DNA of 64,000 nt from Rhodamnia argentea (GCF_020921035.1 NC_063157.1:248001-312000); one strand, 5' to 3'. Positions 48,461 to 60,330 are shown, numbered from the stretch's first letter. Numbers and translations are program-made. Notes: generated by a model not told the origin, from the letters alone.

Positions 48461-50049
48461 ATGGTGTTATTTCCTATATAACCAATAAATTTTTCCATGT
48501 AGCCCATAATCAGCATTGTCTAAGAGGAATGGCCTCAATCTCATTTACCTCATTAATCTCGGAAAATGCTTTTTCAATATCAAAACGGTAGTCTTACTAT
48601 CTTTGTTGCTAATGTGGAATGAGTTTCAGTTTGAAAATGCAGCATAAACTCTTCTAAGAAATGGACACAAGATAAGGCTACTTTGACCATGCAAAAGCAA
48701 ATTTTAACTTTTAAGAACTGGCAAGAAGTTAGGCCAGAAAAGTCCATTCCAGTGAACATTGGAGTGCATCAGCGCATGGACAGTTTATATGTACAAGTTG
48801 ACCTAAAAACCACAAAGATTGAGCGTCCACGTAGAGATAAAAATGTAAGAATTAATAGAAAAGGCATCACTAAAATTGCTTTGAGAAATATCTAGCTGAA
48901 AATATTTGGGTATTGAAATTAGGAATTGCAGATGTCCAGCAAAGGAAGCACTGCATGAGAAGATAGTTCCGCATCATGAAGTATACGATTGACTGAGAAA
49001 TTATTATTTTTGGAAAAGTAAACCGGTGTGAGAATTAAATCCACTAAAATGCATGAGTTACCTGGGAGATATGGAATTCGGGACCATTGGTCAATGAGAA
49101 AGTGACGAAGCCCTTCGAGTCCTCCACTAAGTCTGTAAATCAAAATTGAGGCAAAAACAGGCAGAGACACAAGGACTTTGAGTCAGCATCAAGGCAATGG
49201 CAGGAATACAGTGAATCATTAGGACCAAATGCAATCAAAAGTACCTGAAGTAGGTCTCCTCCAGCATTGTTTCAACTCTTGGCTTTCTTCTTTCCAAGGA
49301 CCCTTATTCCTTCTAGACAGGGAAACCAGCGACTTTGCTTCTAACTTGCTATCGTCAAAACGGGCATCATCTGATGCTCCCGGAAGTTTTTCCTTTGACA
49401 GAACACAACAAAACACGTCATCAATTCATCTGAAAACACAGAAGTAGCCAATATGTCCATGTTGCAACCAAGATCCAGACTTTGCATATAGGTACAGGGA
49501 CATCTCGCTTTATGACTGGGAACCCACAGTTCAAGATGGATGTATCACTTGTCTCCTTTGATGCATTGACACAATCATTCTCGGGGGAAAAAAAAAAAGA
49601 GGATTTTCGAAATCTGTTCGGCAATCCTCCCCGTCGCTCCAGTACCCCAGATGTAAACGTTACGATGCGTGTAACATAGCTCAAAGACTGAACTTTTACC
49701 AACTAATTCGCCCATAAGCTGATTAACACAGCAATGCCAATTGAGAAAGCGAGGTATGGGCGTAGTACTGATAATAAATTGGGAGTATCTGAGAAGAGAG
49801 CCTAAAAAGAGGAAAATTGTAAAAATCTAGACAACAAGCCCGTGCATATCCAGCGCAAAAAGGAGCTACTCGAGGATAATTGGAGCAGATACAGAAGCGA
49901 AAGCCAGAGATCAATGCCGGAGAATCAAATGTAGAGTTTGTACTTACTTCGACGGAATCAAAATGGTCTCTTTTGATCATCTGACCCAGCATTACAAACA
50001 TGGTTATGGTCAGAATTCCAGCCACCACTTGCCTCAAATCTACACCCAT
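46904..50049 (-). CDS. O-fucosyltransferase family protein (plant DUF246/GT65-like)
   Basis: Six exons (50049-49948, 49392-49245, 49132-49062, 48386-48301, 47990-47426, 47182-46904) join in frame to 416 residues. The N-terminus has a single hydrophobic anchor (VVAGILTITMFVMLGQMI, residues 8-25), as in type II Golgi enzymes. Conserved family pieces follow: FVTFSLTNGPEFHISQ, VVVAKYLGATLVLPDIRG, SFGEIYDVDKFV, FLAVDLRVDML, and a C-terminal EDSAYEKVIDYYICSQSDIF with FVPAISGLFYANVAG. The family is annotated as GDP-fucose protein O-fucosyltransferases, but most plant members lack biochemical proof, so donor and acceptor are unknown here. A (GA)n tract sits in intron 4 and an (AG)n tract abuts the start codon. 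Confidence 0.9.
48417..48459. repeat. (GA)n microsatellite in an intron
   Basis: A run of about 21 GA dinucleotides lies just upstream (gene sense) of exon 4 of the O-fucosyltransferase gene, where it forms a CT tract in the transcript. Confidence 0.95.
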
Positions 50050-50050
50050 T

Positions 50051-50051
<1 letters not shown>

Positions 50052-50085
<34 letters not shown>
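50052..50085. repeat. (CT)n microsatellite abutting a start codon
   Basis: About 17 CT units end two bases before the start codon complement. In gene sense this is a GA-rich 5' UTR running straight into GCAATG of the O-fucosyltransferase gene. Confidence 0.95.
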
Positions 50086-50086
<1 letters not shown>

Positions 50087-52545
50087 GATCCTGTCTTATC
50101 TCAGGGCTCTCTCAGTCTACGGAGATGAAGGGAGAGGCAAATGGTGAGAGCTCAAGCTTTAGAAAGCAGAGCACCAAAGAGTGAGAGGCTCCGAATGGAA
50201 GGTCTAACGTCAGTCAAGAGCAGACTTTGGTTGCTCTGCTCTTTCTTTCTTTCTTTCTGAGGAGCTTATAACACCACCGACACTTTCCCGGAAAATGATG
50301 GGCTGCCTAAATTTCCTGCTACAATTTTGTTTTGTTGCTAATCTCTTGAACCAAAAGTCCCCTTAATTTTCACCAAATTAAGAAGAAAAAAAAACCATCT
50401 CTTTCCTCTTTTTCTAAAGTTGGATTTAGTGTGCGGACACTAATAATAAGATAATATAATGCACTATCGATGTTAACATCTTCCCTCTTCTTTCCTTTCT
50501 GTAAGAAGTGGAAGTACATAATTTTACTAGCCAGAGAGTAAATTCCTTGCCAAAACAGTCCAAAACCATATTCCCTTTTAGCCCCCCCAACCTACTACGC
50601 AGGCATTAATGATGGACCCAAACTTCCCAATCACCACATGGTCAGACAGAACAGATAACCAAGGACTCTTGCTAAGTTGATTAGTGTCTGGAGCTAGAGA
50701 CATAATTAAGGATTAGCAGTACAACCCTGGTAAGTTACGAGGAAGAAGTCTTTTGAGAGTGCGTTTGTTGTAGACAAGATTGGGTGATAATTACTCCATC
50801 ATGAGTGTAAAAAGGTAATGATTGCCATGTGATAGCTGTCGTGTGGAAGGGGCTTAAGCCATGCTTGGACAAGAGAGGCAGATGGTGAATTTCCATCTTC
50901 ATTGACCTTGGACAAGAGGGTCAAAAGGGGTTGTGCATATATGAAAGATTGATTCCATGTGACCTACCCCAAAGGACACGACCTACTTACTACTAATTGC
51001 GTTGGTAAGCCACGTAAATCCAACATCCTTACAGGTCGATACAGTCCAAATGATGGGGAGATGACTGCAAAGCTCATATGCCATGGAATATTCCCATGAA
51101 AATAATGCCCCCACCAAGATTTTTATTTGGAAATTTGTACATAAAAATCATACACACTATTCAGTTGATAACCGAAGATCCATCGACTCGTGTAATCGTG
51201 TGCTCTATAAATTTTCAAAACTAACCTACATAATCCTAACTTTTTTTGGAATTTACACTTACCAATTTATCCTACAGTCACCTCAGACTTGTTTATATCG
51301 CCAAGTGCTAGCATTTTCGATCACTTTAACCGGACGACGTCATAAGCAAGTGAAGTAGTAACTCGGCGATGAATTAACACAAATCAAGTAATTCAAATTT
51401 CTGCTTCTCGTGCAAAAGGAGCATCTCTGGAGGAGTATACTAGAAAACAGCCAAAGCAAGGGAGCGTAAATCAAGGAAAGCGAAGGGAGGAATGTCAGAT
51501 AATTAGAGGGAAAGCTCACCTGCCAATCCGCCATGGACAATGGATCCCAAGTCAAGACACATTAAACTTTATAAATCAAAATAATTTATCCTTCTAGCGC
51601 GACTGGATCTGACCAATTAGCATATTGTAAAGTATGTGCAGAACTTGTACTAATCAATTTCTCTTGCTGTCAGCCCCATCAGATTAATAATGAGTGATTG
51701 AAACGCCCCAACCTAATAGACGGTAGAATAAGATCAGTGTTAGTTTTCAAAGCACGCTCGAATCAAGATGGACTTTCCATATCAAACACCATTTTTTTTT
51801 TTTTTTTTTTTATGGAGTGTGAAGACCGACTTGAACAAAAGAAAAAAAAAAGAAAAAGCTTTGTCTAGTTAATGCAAGCCGCTTCTTCATTTGGTGGTGA
51901 CAGTTGGAATTAAATAAAGAAGAGGATTGAGACTGCTCAACCTTCATCTTCATCCATTTGATTGATAAAAGTGGGAAGTAGAAACCAAACCCACAGGATG
52001 GATGGATTGGATGGATCAAGAGGACCTCACCGGAGCTTATTAATCAAATTGCCACATTGCAATCCGATCAATCAAACGATGATGAGCGATCATAGGGCGT
52101 CAAATAATTATACATATTGGATAGCAAAAATCCATCGATCAAGTTCTCTCTCTCTCTTTTTTTATTGGATTTCTACGCTTCCTCAACCCATTTGAGATTT
52201 GTTACTTGGATGCTAATCTAATGGTTGTCGTTCTTCAAGTTTTGCTACTTACACGAAAAGGGTTCATTTCGAAAAAAAAAAAAAAACACCAAAGGAGAAG
52301 GCGTGCGTGCCCTAGATGAATTGGGTCCATCACGTGATCTGATCTCATGTTATCGATCCCTTTTTTTTTCTTTTTCATTTGCATGTTTTTGAGGCCCGTT
52401 ATTATTGTGGCAGACAAAAAAGGGGTTTCTCAAATCTCCTATGTTTTTCCAGAATGTATAGACAGAAACCTTTGGGTGGGTTGGGCGGGGACCGAGACAG
52501 GATAAACAATCACATGCGCTCATGAGAAAGATCTGACGAGAGGGC
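50086..52545. other. Long AT-rich intergenic stretch
   Basis: Contains the promoter side of the O-fucosyltransferase gene, long poly-T/A runs (for example about 51790 and 52275) and short unrelated open frames. I recognise no gene or bordered element. Confidence 0.5.
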
Positions 52546-52943
52546 TATAAAAGTAAATTCCCTCAATTTCCCATCTCTTTTTATCCACAAAAAAAGAAGA
52601 AGAAGAGGCTGAGATGATTCGAGCAGCCATGGTTGGGGGGAATGCTACTGCGAGTAGGTCCTCTTCTGTTCCCCGTGCTCTCTCTCTCTCTCTCTCTCTC
52701 TTCTTTTTCTGGGCCTGGCTGATTGGCTCTTTTCTCAAGCAACCAGGTTCACCTAGTCGCGGTGGGGATCTATCCTGTACGATCGCAAACGCCGGTCTAC
52801 ATCCCCAGCATCTCCTTTTACCCATCCTATGTAGTCTCGGTGTAGGGCCTAATCGGGGTATCCCGAACATGAGCCGTTCAAGAGTCGTGCAGACCCAATG
52901 CGCTCGATCATGTGGATCATTGATAATACAAAAAGGGAAGTAG
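52546..52943 (+). other. TATA-led open frame with CT microsatellite, unassigned
   Basis: TATAAAAG at 52546-52553 lies about 60 bp before an ATG at 52614, whose frame stays open for 109 codons to 52943. The start (MIRAAMVGGNATASRSSSVP) could suit a real first exon, but a (CT)n tract then encodes a Leu/Ser run and the rest matches no family I know. Possible gene remnant, non-coding RNA or chance. Confidence 0.2.
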
Positions 52944-53721
52944 GGTCCGGTCTCCCAATAGCTTTGCCCTCAAAGCTAATTCACGTCCGCGTTCAGATTT
53001 TGCCGAATCGCATTTGGAGATGTGGCCTTTTGGGGCATGCCCCACGCCCGCTTTACCACAAAATTCATTGGCCTAGACAATGAAATAAGCCCGCTTGAGT
53101 GGGCTTGGGCTCGTGTTCTCCATCTTTTACTAAAACCATTCTTTCTGCAAATTCACACGAGTTCCACATACTTTGTCGGTTGAGCAGGAGCAGACAGTAA
53201 TCAAGTCATTACACGGGCAAGTCAATGTTCTAACCTTTCTTCAGTAGAGCAGACGCTAAACGCTTGAAACCAGGAACCCCGATCATGTTGCTGCATGAAT
53301 CACTAACTAATTATCTTGATCATATTGGGTCATCCCACTTAAATTTATTGTGAATTTGCCATTTAATGGATTCTTTAACTTGGCCTGGTTTTCGAGTGCC
53401 AATCTTATAAATGCCGGTTTCTGTGCTTAAATATCTCCCTCATGGGATAGATTAGCATTCTATCCCAAATTATAGGACTTCTGCACCGTTTTGTTTTTGT
53501 ATGCTAGCTTGGCTTCGAGATGCAATTGCGACTTTGTGGCTAGTTTTTGCTCGCTTGCGCCGCAAGTCATCCGGTTGAAAAGATTTTCATCAAAGACATC
53601 GAACCCCTCTTTATGGCATCGAAGAAGTACGTGAATGCAATACGTGGAATCACAGTGATCCCCGTTGAGACAAAGCTTCAAATGAATTGGCAACTGGAAT
53701 CTAACAGCAGACACGCTCAAC
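52944..53721. other. Intergenic DNA downstream of DC1 gene 1
   Basis: No gene recognised. The part nearest 53721 is expected to contain the 3' UTR of the minus-strand DC1 gene. Confidence 0.45.
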
Positions 53722-55197
53722 TCAGACCAGGCAGGAGCTCTCTATGCTAGAGGCAAGATACTGAGCACGTTCATCTTCGAGTGCCTTCAGTTTTGGCGAC
53801 AAGCTCTCCAGTTTTGCTCTCACTTCCTCCTCCTTTGCTCGAAGGCTTTTGAGCTCCTCATCTATTTTTTCGAGGTACGGATCTGAGACAAGACCTTTCG
53901 TTTTCAAGTCATTCTCGTACTCAGCAATCAACGAAGGTAACGCCTGCGAAAAACAAAACTTGCCGTGATATTTAAAGGGTCACTAGTTAAACACAGCCAA
54001 ATCAGGGCAGAGTGAGATTGACAAATGGATAGTTAGTAATAACTAGTGAATTATGCAGTGGGATTTATGTTTTTCTTTGGTGTCTTCTTCTTTCAATAGT
54101 AGATGAAAATAGGATTCTGTCCTGAAGTTCCCTATGAAAAATTTCAAACTATTGCCAGAATTCAAATTCCATTCATCAATCACAAGCAACAGTCATGCAA
54201 CGTAGCCAATTATGTGCAGTCAAATGCAACCTATGGTTTCACTAACTTCCATAGGTTTTTGATTCAACATTTGAGGATTTCACCGGAAGTGACCGGGACG
54301 TGTAAATTTGTTTCGAAGAGATGATTGTGCGTGATTCCAGACAAGTGATGAGCATACCTCCGAGATGCCACAACCAATGTGGGAAATGAAATCACATTCC
54401 TCACAGTAATAGATCGGATGCTTTAAGTCTCTCCTGTCCTCACAAGAGTCGCAATAGTACTCATCCGTACCATCTTCTCCGACCACATCTCGGGTAAGAA
54501 CAAGTGGATGAGGGTCACGCCTATGCTGAACTTGTGCCGGCAAAGCGAGCGAAGTACAGTGGATATGAACTGCATAACCACAGTTTGGAACCACACATAT
54601 GAAAATCCATGCATAACAATCAGCATTGTCACAAACATCGCAGTGACGCTGGAACTTTGTGTCCTGAAACAGGTAGAGGATGTGATTTCCATCCTCGAAC
54701 TTCGTCTTAGGATTCGTTGAGACACACTGGAGGCACAGGCCAAACGGGCACTCTTCGCAGTGGTACGCGAAGCAACGAGTGCTGCTTTTGCAGGCACTGC
54801 AGGTATATTTGCTTATGTAATCGAAGTCGCCAGACCTGTAGTGGAGTTTGAGAGGGTGCAGCGGATGAAATGGGTGGTGGATTTCCGGCGGCCATCGGTC
54901 GGCACATGATTTGTGGACATAGAAATAGCAGTCCTTGCAGACCCAAGTTTTGCCTCCGATGGATTCCCCACATCCAGGGCAGTAAACAGCGAGCCAACAT
55001 TGACATTTGGGGCAGTAGTAGCTCGGAAGTTCGTAAGGCGTAGTGCACTGGCGGCACGTGAGCTTCTCTGTATCCAGATCATACAGGATCATTGGGTGCT
55101 TGTGTATGTGCTGTTGAATCTCCATGGGTTCTCCTTTGTGATCTACTTCTGCATATGCTTGCAGAGCATCTATAGCAGTATTCTTTGGCCTTGACAT
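53722..55197 (-). CDS. DC1 (cysteine/histidine-rich) domain protein 1
   Basis: Two exons (55197-54358 and 53943-53722) give 353 residues. After a short leader come repeated His/Cys modules of the plant DC1 type: HPMILYDLDTEKLTCRQC, WVCKDCYFYVHKSCADRWP, HPFHPLHPLKLHY with YTCSACKSS, RHCDVCDNADCYAWIF, and YYCDSCEDRRDLKHPIYYCE. Paired Cys/His residues should bind zinc. Exon 2 encodes a charged coiled coil (EKIDEELKSLRAKEEEVRAK) and then stops. DC1 proteins form a large plant family with mostly unknown roles; some act in stress or hormone responses. The gene is head-to-head with a second DC1 gene of the same exon plan. Confidence 0.9.
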
Positions 55198-55858
55198 GCT
55201 CGCAGTTTGTAGGTCAATGTGTGAAATGGCAGTGTCGCCAAGTTTTTGTCATTGACGATCTTTCCCGGATGATGAGATGGCTGGTAGGTTGGTTTAATTC
55301 CTTATGTTGACCCAAGCGGGTTTACTCTAAGTCTTGCCACTTCGTTTCCTTCCCCACTAGAATGGCTGTTTGGAGGGGGGAAGTGGCAGGAAAGTTCTGA
55401 GCTACTTCCTTAGGGTCAGACTAATCTGATCTAGGCTGAAATTTATTAACTCGAGACCATTTTCACCCTCCCACGTTCTCGTTCAACGAGCCAGTCCAGC
55501 TGGAAGAAAAGAAAATCGAGGTCCATCCCCCTTTTCTAATAATGAATTCGGGCATTGCTGTGCATTATCTGTAGGAGGACACTAAAATAAGGGACACTAA
55601 ATAATGAAAATCCTGAAAGGGTGCTCTGCTTCCTACCAGTCAAGGAATATCATGGCATAACGCAGTAGTAGGTTGAGCAGTTCTGTATATTTCTTCCGTA
55701 TGTTTGCTTGGTATACTATAGCAGACTGCATGGACATCGAAATCTTTAGCAGCAAGTAGAAGCTGAAAGGTCAACGAGCAAGACGGAGGACAATCTCAAA
55801 GCATCCAAGGAGACAGAAAACTAGGCGGTGCAGAGGAAGGAGAGGAGGAGATAAGAAC
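55198..55858. promoter_or_regulatory. Shared intergenic promoter of a divergent DC1 pair
   Basis: Only 661 bp separate the start codons of two oppositely transcribed DC1 genes, so any promoters must lie here. No TATA assignment is firm on either side. Confidence 0.6.
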
Positions 55859-57101
55859 ATGGAGATTGAACATTTCTGCCATGACCATCCGCTGATTGAG
55901 TGCAGTGTTGAGAATAGCGATGAAGAAGCCAAGTGCTATGGTTGCAATCTTCCTGTCCGAGGTTCAGTCCATGGCTGCAAAGACTGCAACTTCTTCCTCC
56001 ACAAGAACTGTGCCCAGTTGCCCAGGGAGTTCCAACATCCTTATCACCGAGACCACCCTCTCATCCTTAAAATCACTTCTGGACAACACTTCTGCCTGAT
56101 TTGTTGCTCCCCTATCTCGGGCTTCAACTTCTGCTGCGATGACTGCGGTTTCTACCTGGATGCTCGCTGTGCTTCCACTTATTCTGATCCAAAATATGCC
56201 CCTAGAATGTTTCGAGACGGCGGTCACCTATTTGCCCTCACGAATACGGAGCCCAAGACTCAGTACCCTTGTGATGTTTGCGACGAAATTGATGATGATA
56301 CGTACCTATATAAGTGTGTAGTTCCCGCTTGTCCTCGCCTTGTTCACTTTCGTTGTGCTCCATTTTCTTTGCCAGAGAATGTCAAGCATAAACGTCATTA
56401 TCATCCACTAGACCTTACTGCATCATACGTGGAGGATGATTTGGGTGAATATTACTGTGATATCTGTGAGACGGAGAGGAACCCGAAGCATCCGGTTTAC
56501 CTCTGCCTCGAATGTGAATATATTGGTCACGTTAGCTGTGCCATATATGAGGTTTGGCTTGCCCTCTTTAAGCTTCCTTTTTTCTCTTTCCCATTTGGCT
56601 TGAAGTGATTATTCAGCAGGTCTGCTGACATAGATGAGCCGCATATGTTTCAATAAGACGCTAACGTGGTTTCTATTCTTGCCGGACAATTGTGTGCGTA
56701 GTCATAATGACTTTATGCTAAAGTCATTTGCAAAAAATTGGCTTTTACATCGGTTAATTTTCCTCTGGAAGGAAGTTCTTCATCTTTCCTCCTATTCAGA
56801 CTGCTGCTGTTGATGATTTCTGATCTGTAAGCAATATGCCTACCCTGAACAGATGCTGCCATCTATGGTTGAAGAGTACGAGAAGCAAGTGCAAGCAAAG
56901 GGCAGTCTTTCAGCAAATGATGTTACCCTTGGAAATCTCAATAGTAAGATACAGGAAATCCATTGGGAAGAAGATGCGCTAAAGCATGAACTTGAGAGAA
57001 TAACTACAAGAATAGAGACACTGGAGAGCATACGTGCGCAGTATCTCATCCAAAGGTCAAAAACCAGCCTTGAAGAAGAAGAAGCAATAGCCCTCCGATG
57101 A
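55859..57101 (+). CDS. DC1 (cysteine/histidine-rich) domain protein 2
   Basis: Two exons (55859-56551 and 56853-57101) give 313 residues. DC1 modules read in order: HPLIECSVENSDEEAKCYGC, HGCKDCNFFLHKNC, HPLILKITSGQHFCLICC, FCCDDCGFYLDARC, YPCDVCDEIDDDTYLYKC and YYCDICETERNPKHPVYLCLE. As in the upstream paralogue, the intron follows an IYE/ISE motif after the last module, and exon 2 encodes a coiled coil (LNSKIQEIHWEEDALKHELE ... IRAQYL). Matching exon plan, shared tail design (both contain AQYL) and adjacency indicate an old inverted duplication, though the sequences have diverged well. Role unknown; zinc binding is inferred from the family. Confidence 0.9.
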
Positions 57102-57882
57102 ATGGGCGCAGTTATATCTGTTTGTGGACAGTGAAGCAGAATCCTCAACCTTTAATTCCAGAGAAGTAACAAATCTATAGGGTCTTCTCCTTGACTATCT
57201 TGCTCGGTGAAGTTTCGTTCTCATTACGGTTTCTCTACCGAGCATTTTCCAACTTGATTATCTCAGATCACCTGTAGCCTGGCGAAGCTCATATTTGCGA
57301 AAATATAAAGGGACTTTCCATTTCAATATGAAAACACTTGTTCTAAGGTGCTCAGGTGACAATTATAGTTTGTGAATCGAATTTGCAGCCTGATTAATGT
57401 GGCTATACTTTTCCTGTTGGGATGCTGCTACTTATTCGAAGGTCAGCTTTAACGGAGCGGAGATGACACACGTCTATAGGAAAGTACCTAGTTCTAGCTT
57501 CTCGAACAATATGAAATGCCGTTAATGGTTCTTATTCCTTGGTTCTGCCATTCTGAATTAGGCCTCATCCTTCTGACATCCTCCTAGGAGAGATGCATGA
57601 GCTACAATGAAAGAAGCAATTGCCATGAATGCATGAAGCAGCTATCACCAGCGAAATCTAGGCCTCAACCGCATATTCTACTACCAGGGAATCGTTGGCT
57701 TTCCATTTTATCCTCCCACTTCAATGCAATGTTTGTGGTGACTGGATTATTATAGCAGCAGTTCATCAATTGCTCCGCATTTGGAGTTTGTGTGAATGAA
57801 TAACTATCTATCAATCGTTTGGCATATGCTAACAAACAAGACAGAATCACATGACAGAAGAAATTAAAAAGAAGGAAACTAT
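57102..57882. other. Intergenic DNA between DC1 gene 2 and UGT pseudogene
   Basis: Includes the likely 3' UTR of DC1 gene 2. Nothing else is recognised. Confidence 0.5.
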
Positions 57883-59735
57883 CTAAGCTCTCTCTCTCTC
57901 TCTTTTGCTCCTTCTTGTAGGAATTTAATCAAGCCTCCCAAATTCTTTTAGGATGATCCACCCTTCTTCTCCACAACTTGCCTTGCCAATCTCCCAATCT
58001 CTCTTGCCCTGTCCCTAGCCGCTCCCATCAATTCCTTAACTTCATCCCTTATCACCTCACTAGCAGCTGCTCAGCACCCATCGGCCAAGCCGGCATTGGC
58101 ACCCCCACGGACAAGCTTTCCAACAGGGAGTTCCAAACGCAATGACTTAAGAACCCACCTACCGCGAGTGTGACAAGATGCTCCGCTGGTCTACCCAGTC
58201 ATGCAAGATCAAGCCCCTCCCTTTCAATCGATCCTCCCATCGGTTGTCTGGCTACACCCACCAACGGTGCCATTTCACCACCCATATGAATAGATGCCCT
58301 GGCATCTCCAGTTCATAAGCTATATTGTCCATCTGCATGTCACTCAAGTGTGCTTGTGTTGTGAATGATACATATATCACTCCGCTCCTTCAAACACGCT
58401 CGTTCAGCCGTTTGATGTAGGACTGAGATGGGTCTGACAATTTGGATCCGACAGGCCTCTCTATTTGATTCTGGTCGTAGAGCAAAACAGGCCCGAGGCA
58501 CCAAGCTCTCGCCCCCAGGCAGTAAAATCTTTCCAGGGCAGCAACATAATCACCTTCGAGCTCTTCGAAGCTGTTGACGGCAACCCCCGCGCTATTCGCA
58601 TCTGTATCTCCAATTCTCTGATATTATATTGCAAGAAAGTCTTTGCACCGCTCCAAGTTGGAGGGGTCGCGCTTATAGAATGCTAAAGGAACGCTCAACT
58701 TTGGTACTTCAATAGGATCGGAATCGGGCATAGCCAAGATGGACGGGACATTCCCGCAGACAGTCTTCAAGATGACCATAGACGAAACCCCCATCCCGTC
58801 GAAGACAATCCTAGGAATAACGAAAGACCGACACACATCAAGCGTCCATCCCAGGAAGAAATCAGAAATCACGCAAGAGTGGGAGAGACCGGGCTTCAGA
58901 CATCTCCCTGAGAACACACTCAAAGGCAGGTCACATGGACATGGTGGCTTTCAAGAAAGGCACCAAAAGAGCCGTGGAAGGAAGATCAGCAGTGTTCCTG
59001 CATCCTTCAGGAAGCTCTGGGACTCTTGGGAACTATACGGTGCGCGAGGAGATTTCAGGGTAGTTTGAGACCTTTGACAGAATGAGCCGCGGGGTGGTGA
59101 TGATGGTGCCTTCGACACCGAGGCTTGTTAGGGCCTTGTATAACGGCCCAACAAATTCTCGTGCAAGATGGGGCCGTGACACGAGCTACGGGCCAGGCCA
59201 TGGACCAGGCTGCGAGCTAGGCATAGTGGCCCGCGAACAACCCGATATGGCCGAGCATGATCCAAGGCGGCTGGGCGCACGACTAGGTGCGTCCCCTGAA
59301 CATTCCAAGGTCGTCGTCCTAGAGGCAGGCCAAGTAATGACTAAATCTTATGACCAAAAAAAAAAAAAAAAATTATTGACTAAATCCTATCCGTTGAAAC
59401 CCTATAAAATAAGGGAGATAAGAAGTCTCACAAGGGACAATCCGTGTGGGACTAAGCCTTATGCAAGACAAGGCATGTATGACAAGAGGAAAATGATAAT
59501 GGCTGAGGAGATAAGTGGTCTTCATTCTTCTGTATATAAAAGGGTTATCTTCTCATTTGTAACACACCCTGTTCATAATACAAATTCGTACTTTCTCCCC
59601 ATACTCTCTTCTTGTACGACCTTGTATCGTGCGCGCGCGTGTTTGAAGATCTACTGACTTGGAAACATTTTCCTAAGGCTACACTGAGGTGTGGGAACAC
59701 AAGATCACAGTCCCCGAGCCATGGGAGGGAACACC
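57883..59735 (-). pseudogene. UDP-glycosyltransferase pseudogene split by an insertion
   Basis: Nearly all of this stretch aligns by eye to the intact UGT at 61735-63183, from the C-terminal end (AAGCTCTCTC at 57888) to the N-terminal end (GGTGATGGAAAGACCAACCC near 59750). It is broken in several ways: the sequence matching the start codon reads GGG in gene sense; frameshifts and small deletions occur, for example around 58610-58660; a stop lies in the PSPG region; and about 560 bp of foreign DNA separates the N-terminal few dozen codons from the rest (about 59139-59698). The PSPG box is partly legible, but its HCGW reads HCVW. The upstream flank also matches that of the intact gene, minus its TATA stretch. 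A dead tandem duplicate. Confidence 0.88.
59139..59698. mobile_element. Insertion in the UGT pseudogene, LTR-like
   Basis: No counterpart in the intact UGT. It contains a poly-A run at 59356-59372, a TATA box (TATATAAAAGGG near 59532) and then TTTGTAACACACCCTGTTCA, a layout typical of the promoter and transcript-start part of plant LTRs. I could not identify matching LTRs, target duplication or protein code, so a solo or partial LTR is the best guess. Confidence 0.5.
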
Positions 59736-59879
59736 ACCGCACGAGCATAAGGTGATGGAAAGACCAACCCTATCCCGGCTTCTAAAACTCAGTGAAGGTC
59801 AAGATGTACAGTGCGTGAAGAAGGAAGAGTTAGGAGAGAATTGCAAATTGGCACGTCCGACAGAAGCTTGCGTTGAATA

Positions 59880-60130
59880 GAGACATTGAACGAGAAGACA
59901 GCGTATAAATGCTCTGCTGCATAATTCCATGCAGACGCGTACTTCATTGAATTAGACAAGTTCATCAAGTCAAAGATTTTATTATTTTCTTTGGAAATAA
60001 GTGTGAATGACGCAATAAAATAAGGATTTTGCAGATGAATAACAATCTATGAGAAAATTCGCAGTATTCAAAGCTGTGGGGCTCCTGTGCTTAACGTGTA
60101 CTTAAAATGAAACAAAGTCCGCTGTTGTAT
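59880..60130 (-). other. Duplicated UGT upstream flank
   Basis: Matches the flank of the intact UGT (63295-63480): both carry ACATTGA...GACAGCGTATAAATG-type and TCATCAAGTCAAAGATTTTAT-type stretches. The duplicated segment therefore extended well beyond the coding region. Confidence 0.7.
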
Positions 60131-60139
60131 GGGTAATTA

Positions 60140-60330
60140 GTGGTGAGCATGGGTTTAGAATCGGAAACTATCGGCCATAGGAACCAGTCCGGTTCTAGTT
60201 TCCCACGGTTACTAATCCGATTTCCGACTCCAAACTTTGAAACCGGTATGGTGCGGTTCAATTCCCACTTTTCGGAGAAGATCTGAGTCAGGAATCGAAA
60301 AACTGGACCGGAAATTGATGAATTGACCTG
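60140..60330. repeat. Fragment related to the GGAACC-rich MITE
   Basis: It starts GTGGTGAGCATGGGTT, like the end of the hAT MITE (complement GGGGTGAGCATGGTTC), followed by GGAACCAGTCCGGTTC-type phrases. The second terminus is not clear. Likely a diverged or truncated relative. Confidence 0.4.

Noticed and set aside
48331-48516. Leu/Ser-repeat open frame
   Set aside because: Product of the (GA)n microsatellite in an intron.
54423-55194. Overlapping frames in and opposite DC1 gene 1
   Set aside because: Out-of-frame shadows of a Cys/His-rich exon that reads through in one frame with all zinc ligands.
58465-59068. Plus-strand open frames in the UGT pseudogene
   Set aside because: Antisense to pseudogene sequence aligning with the intact UGT; they match the antisense frames there.
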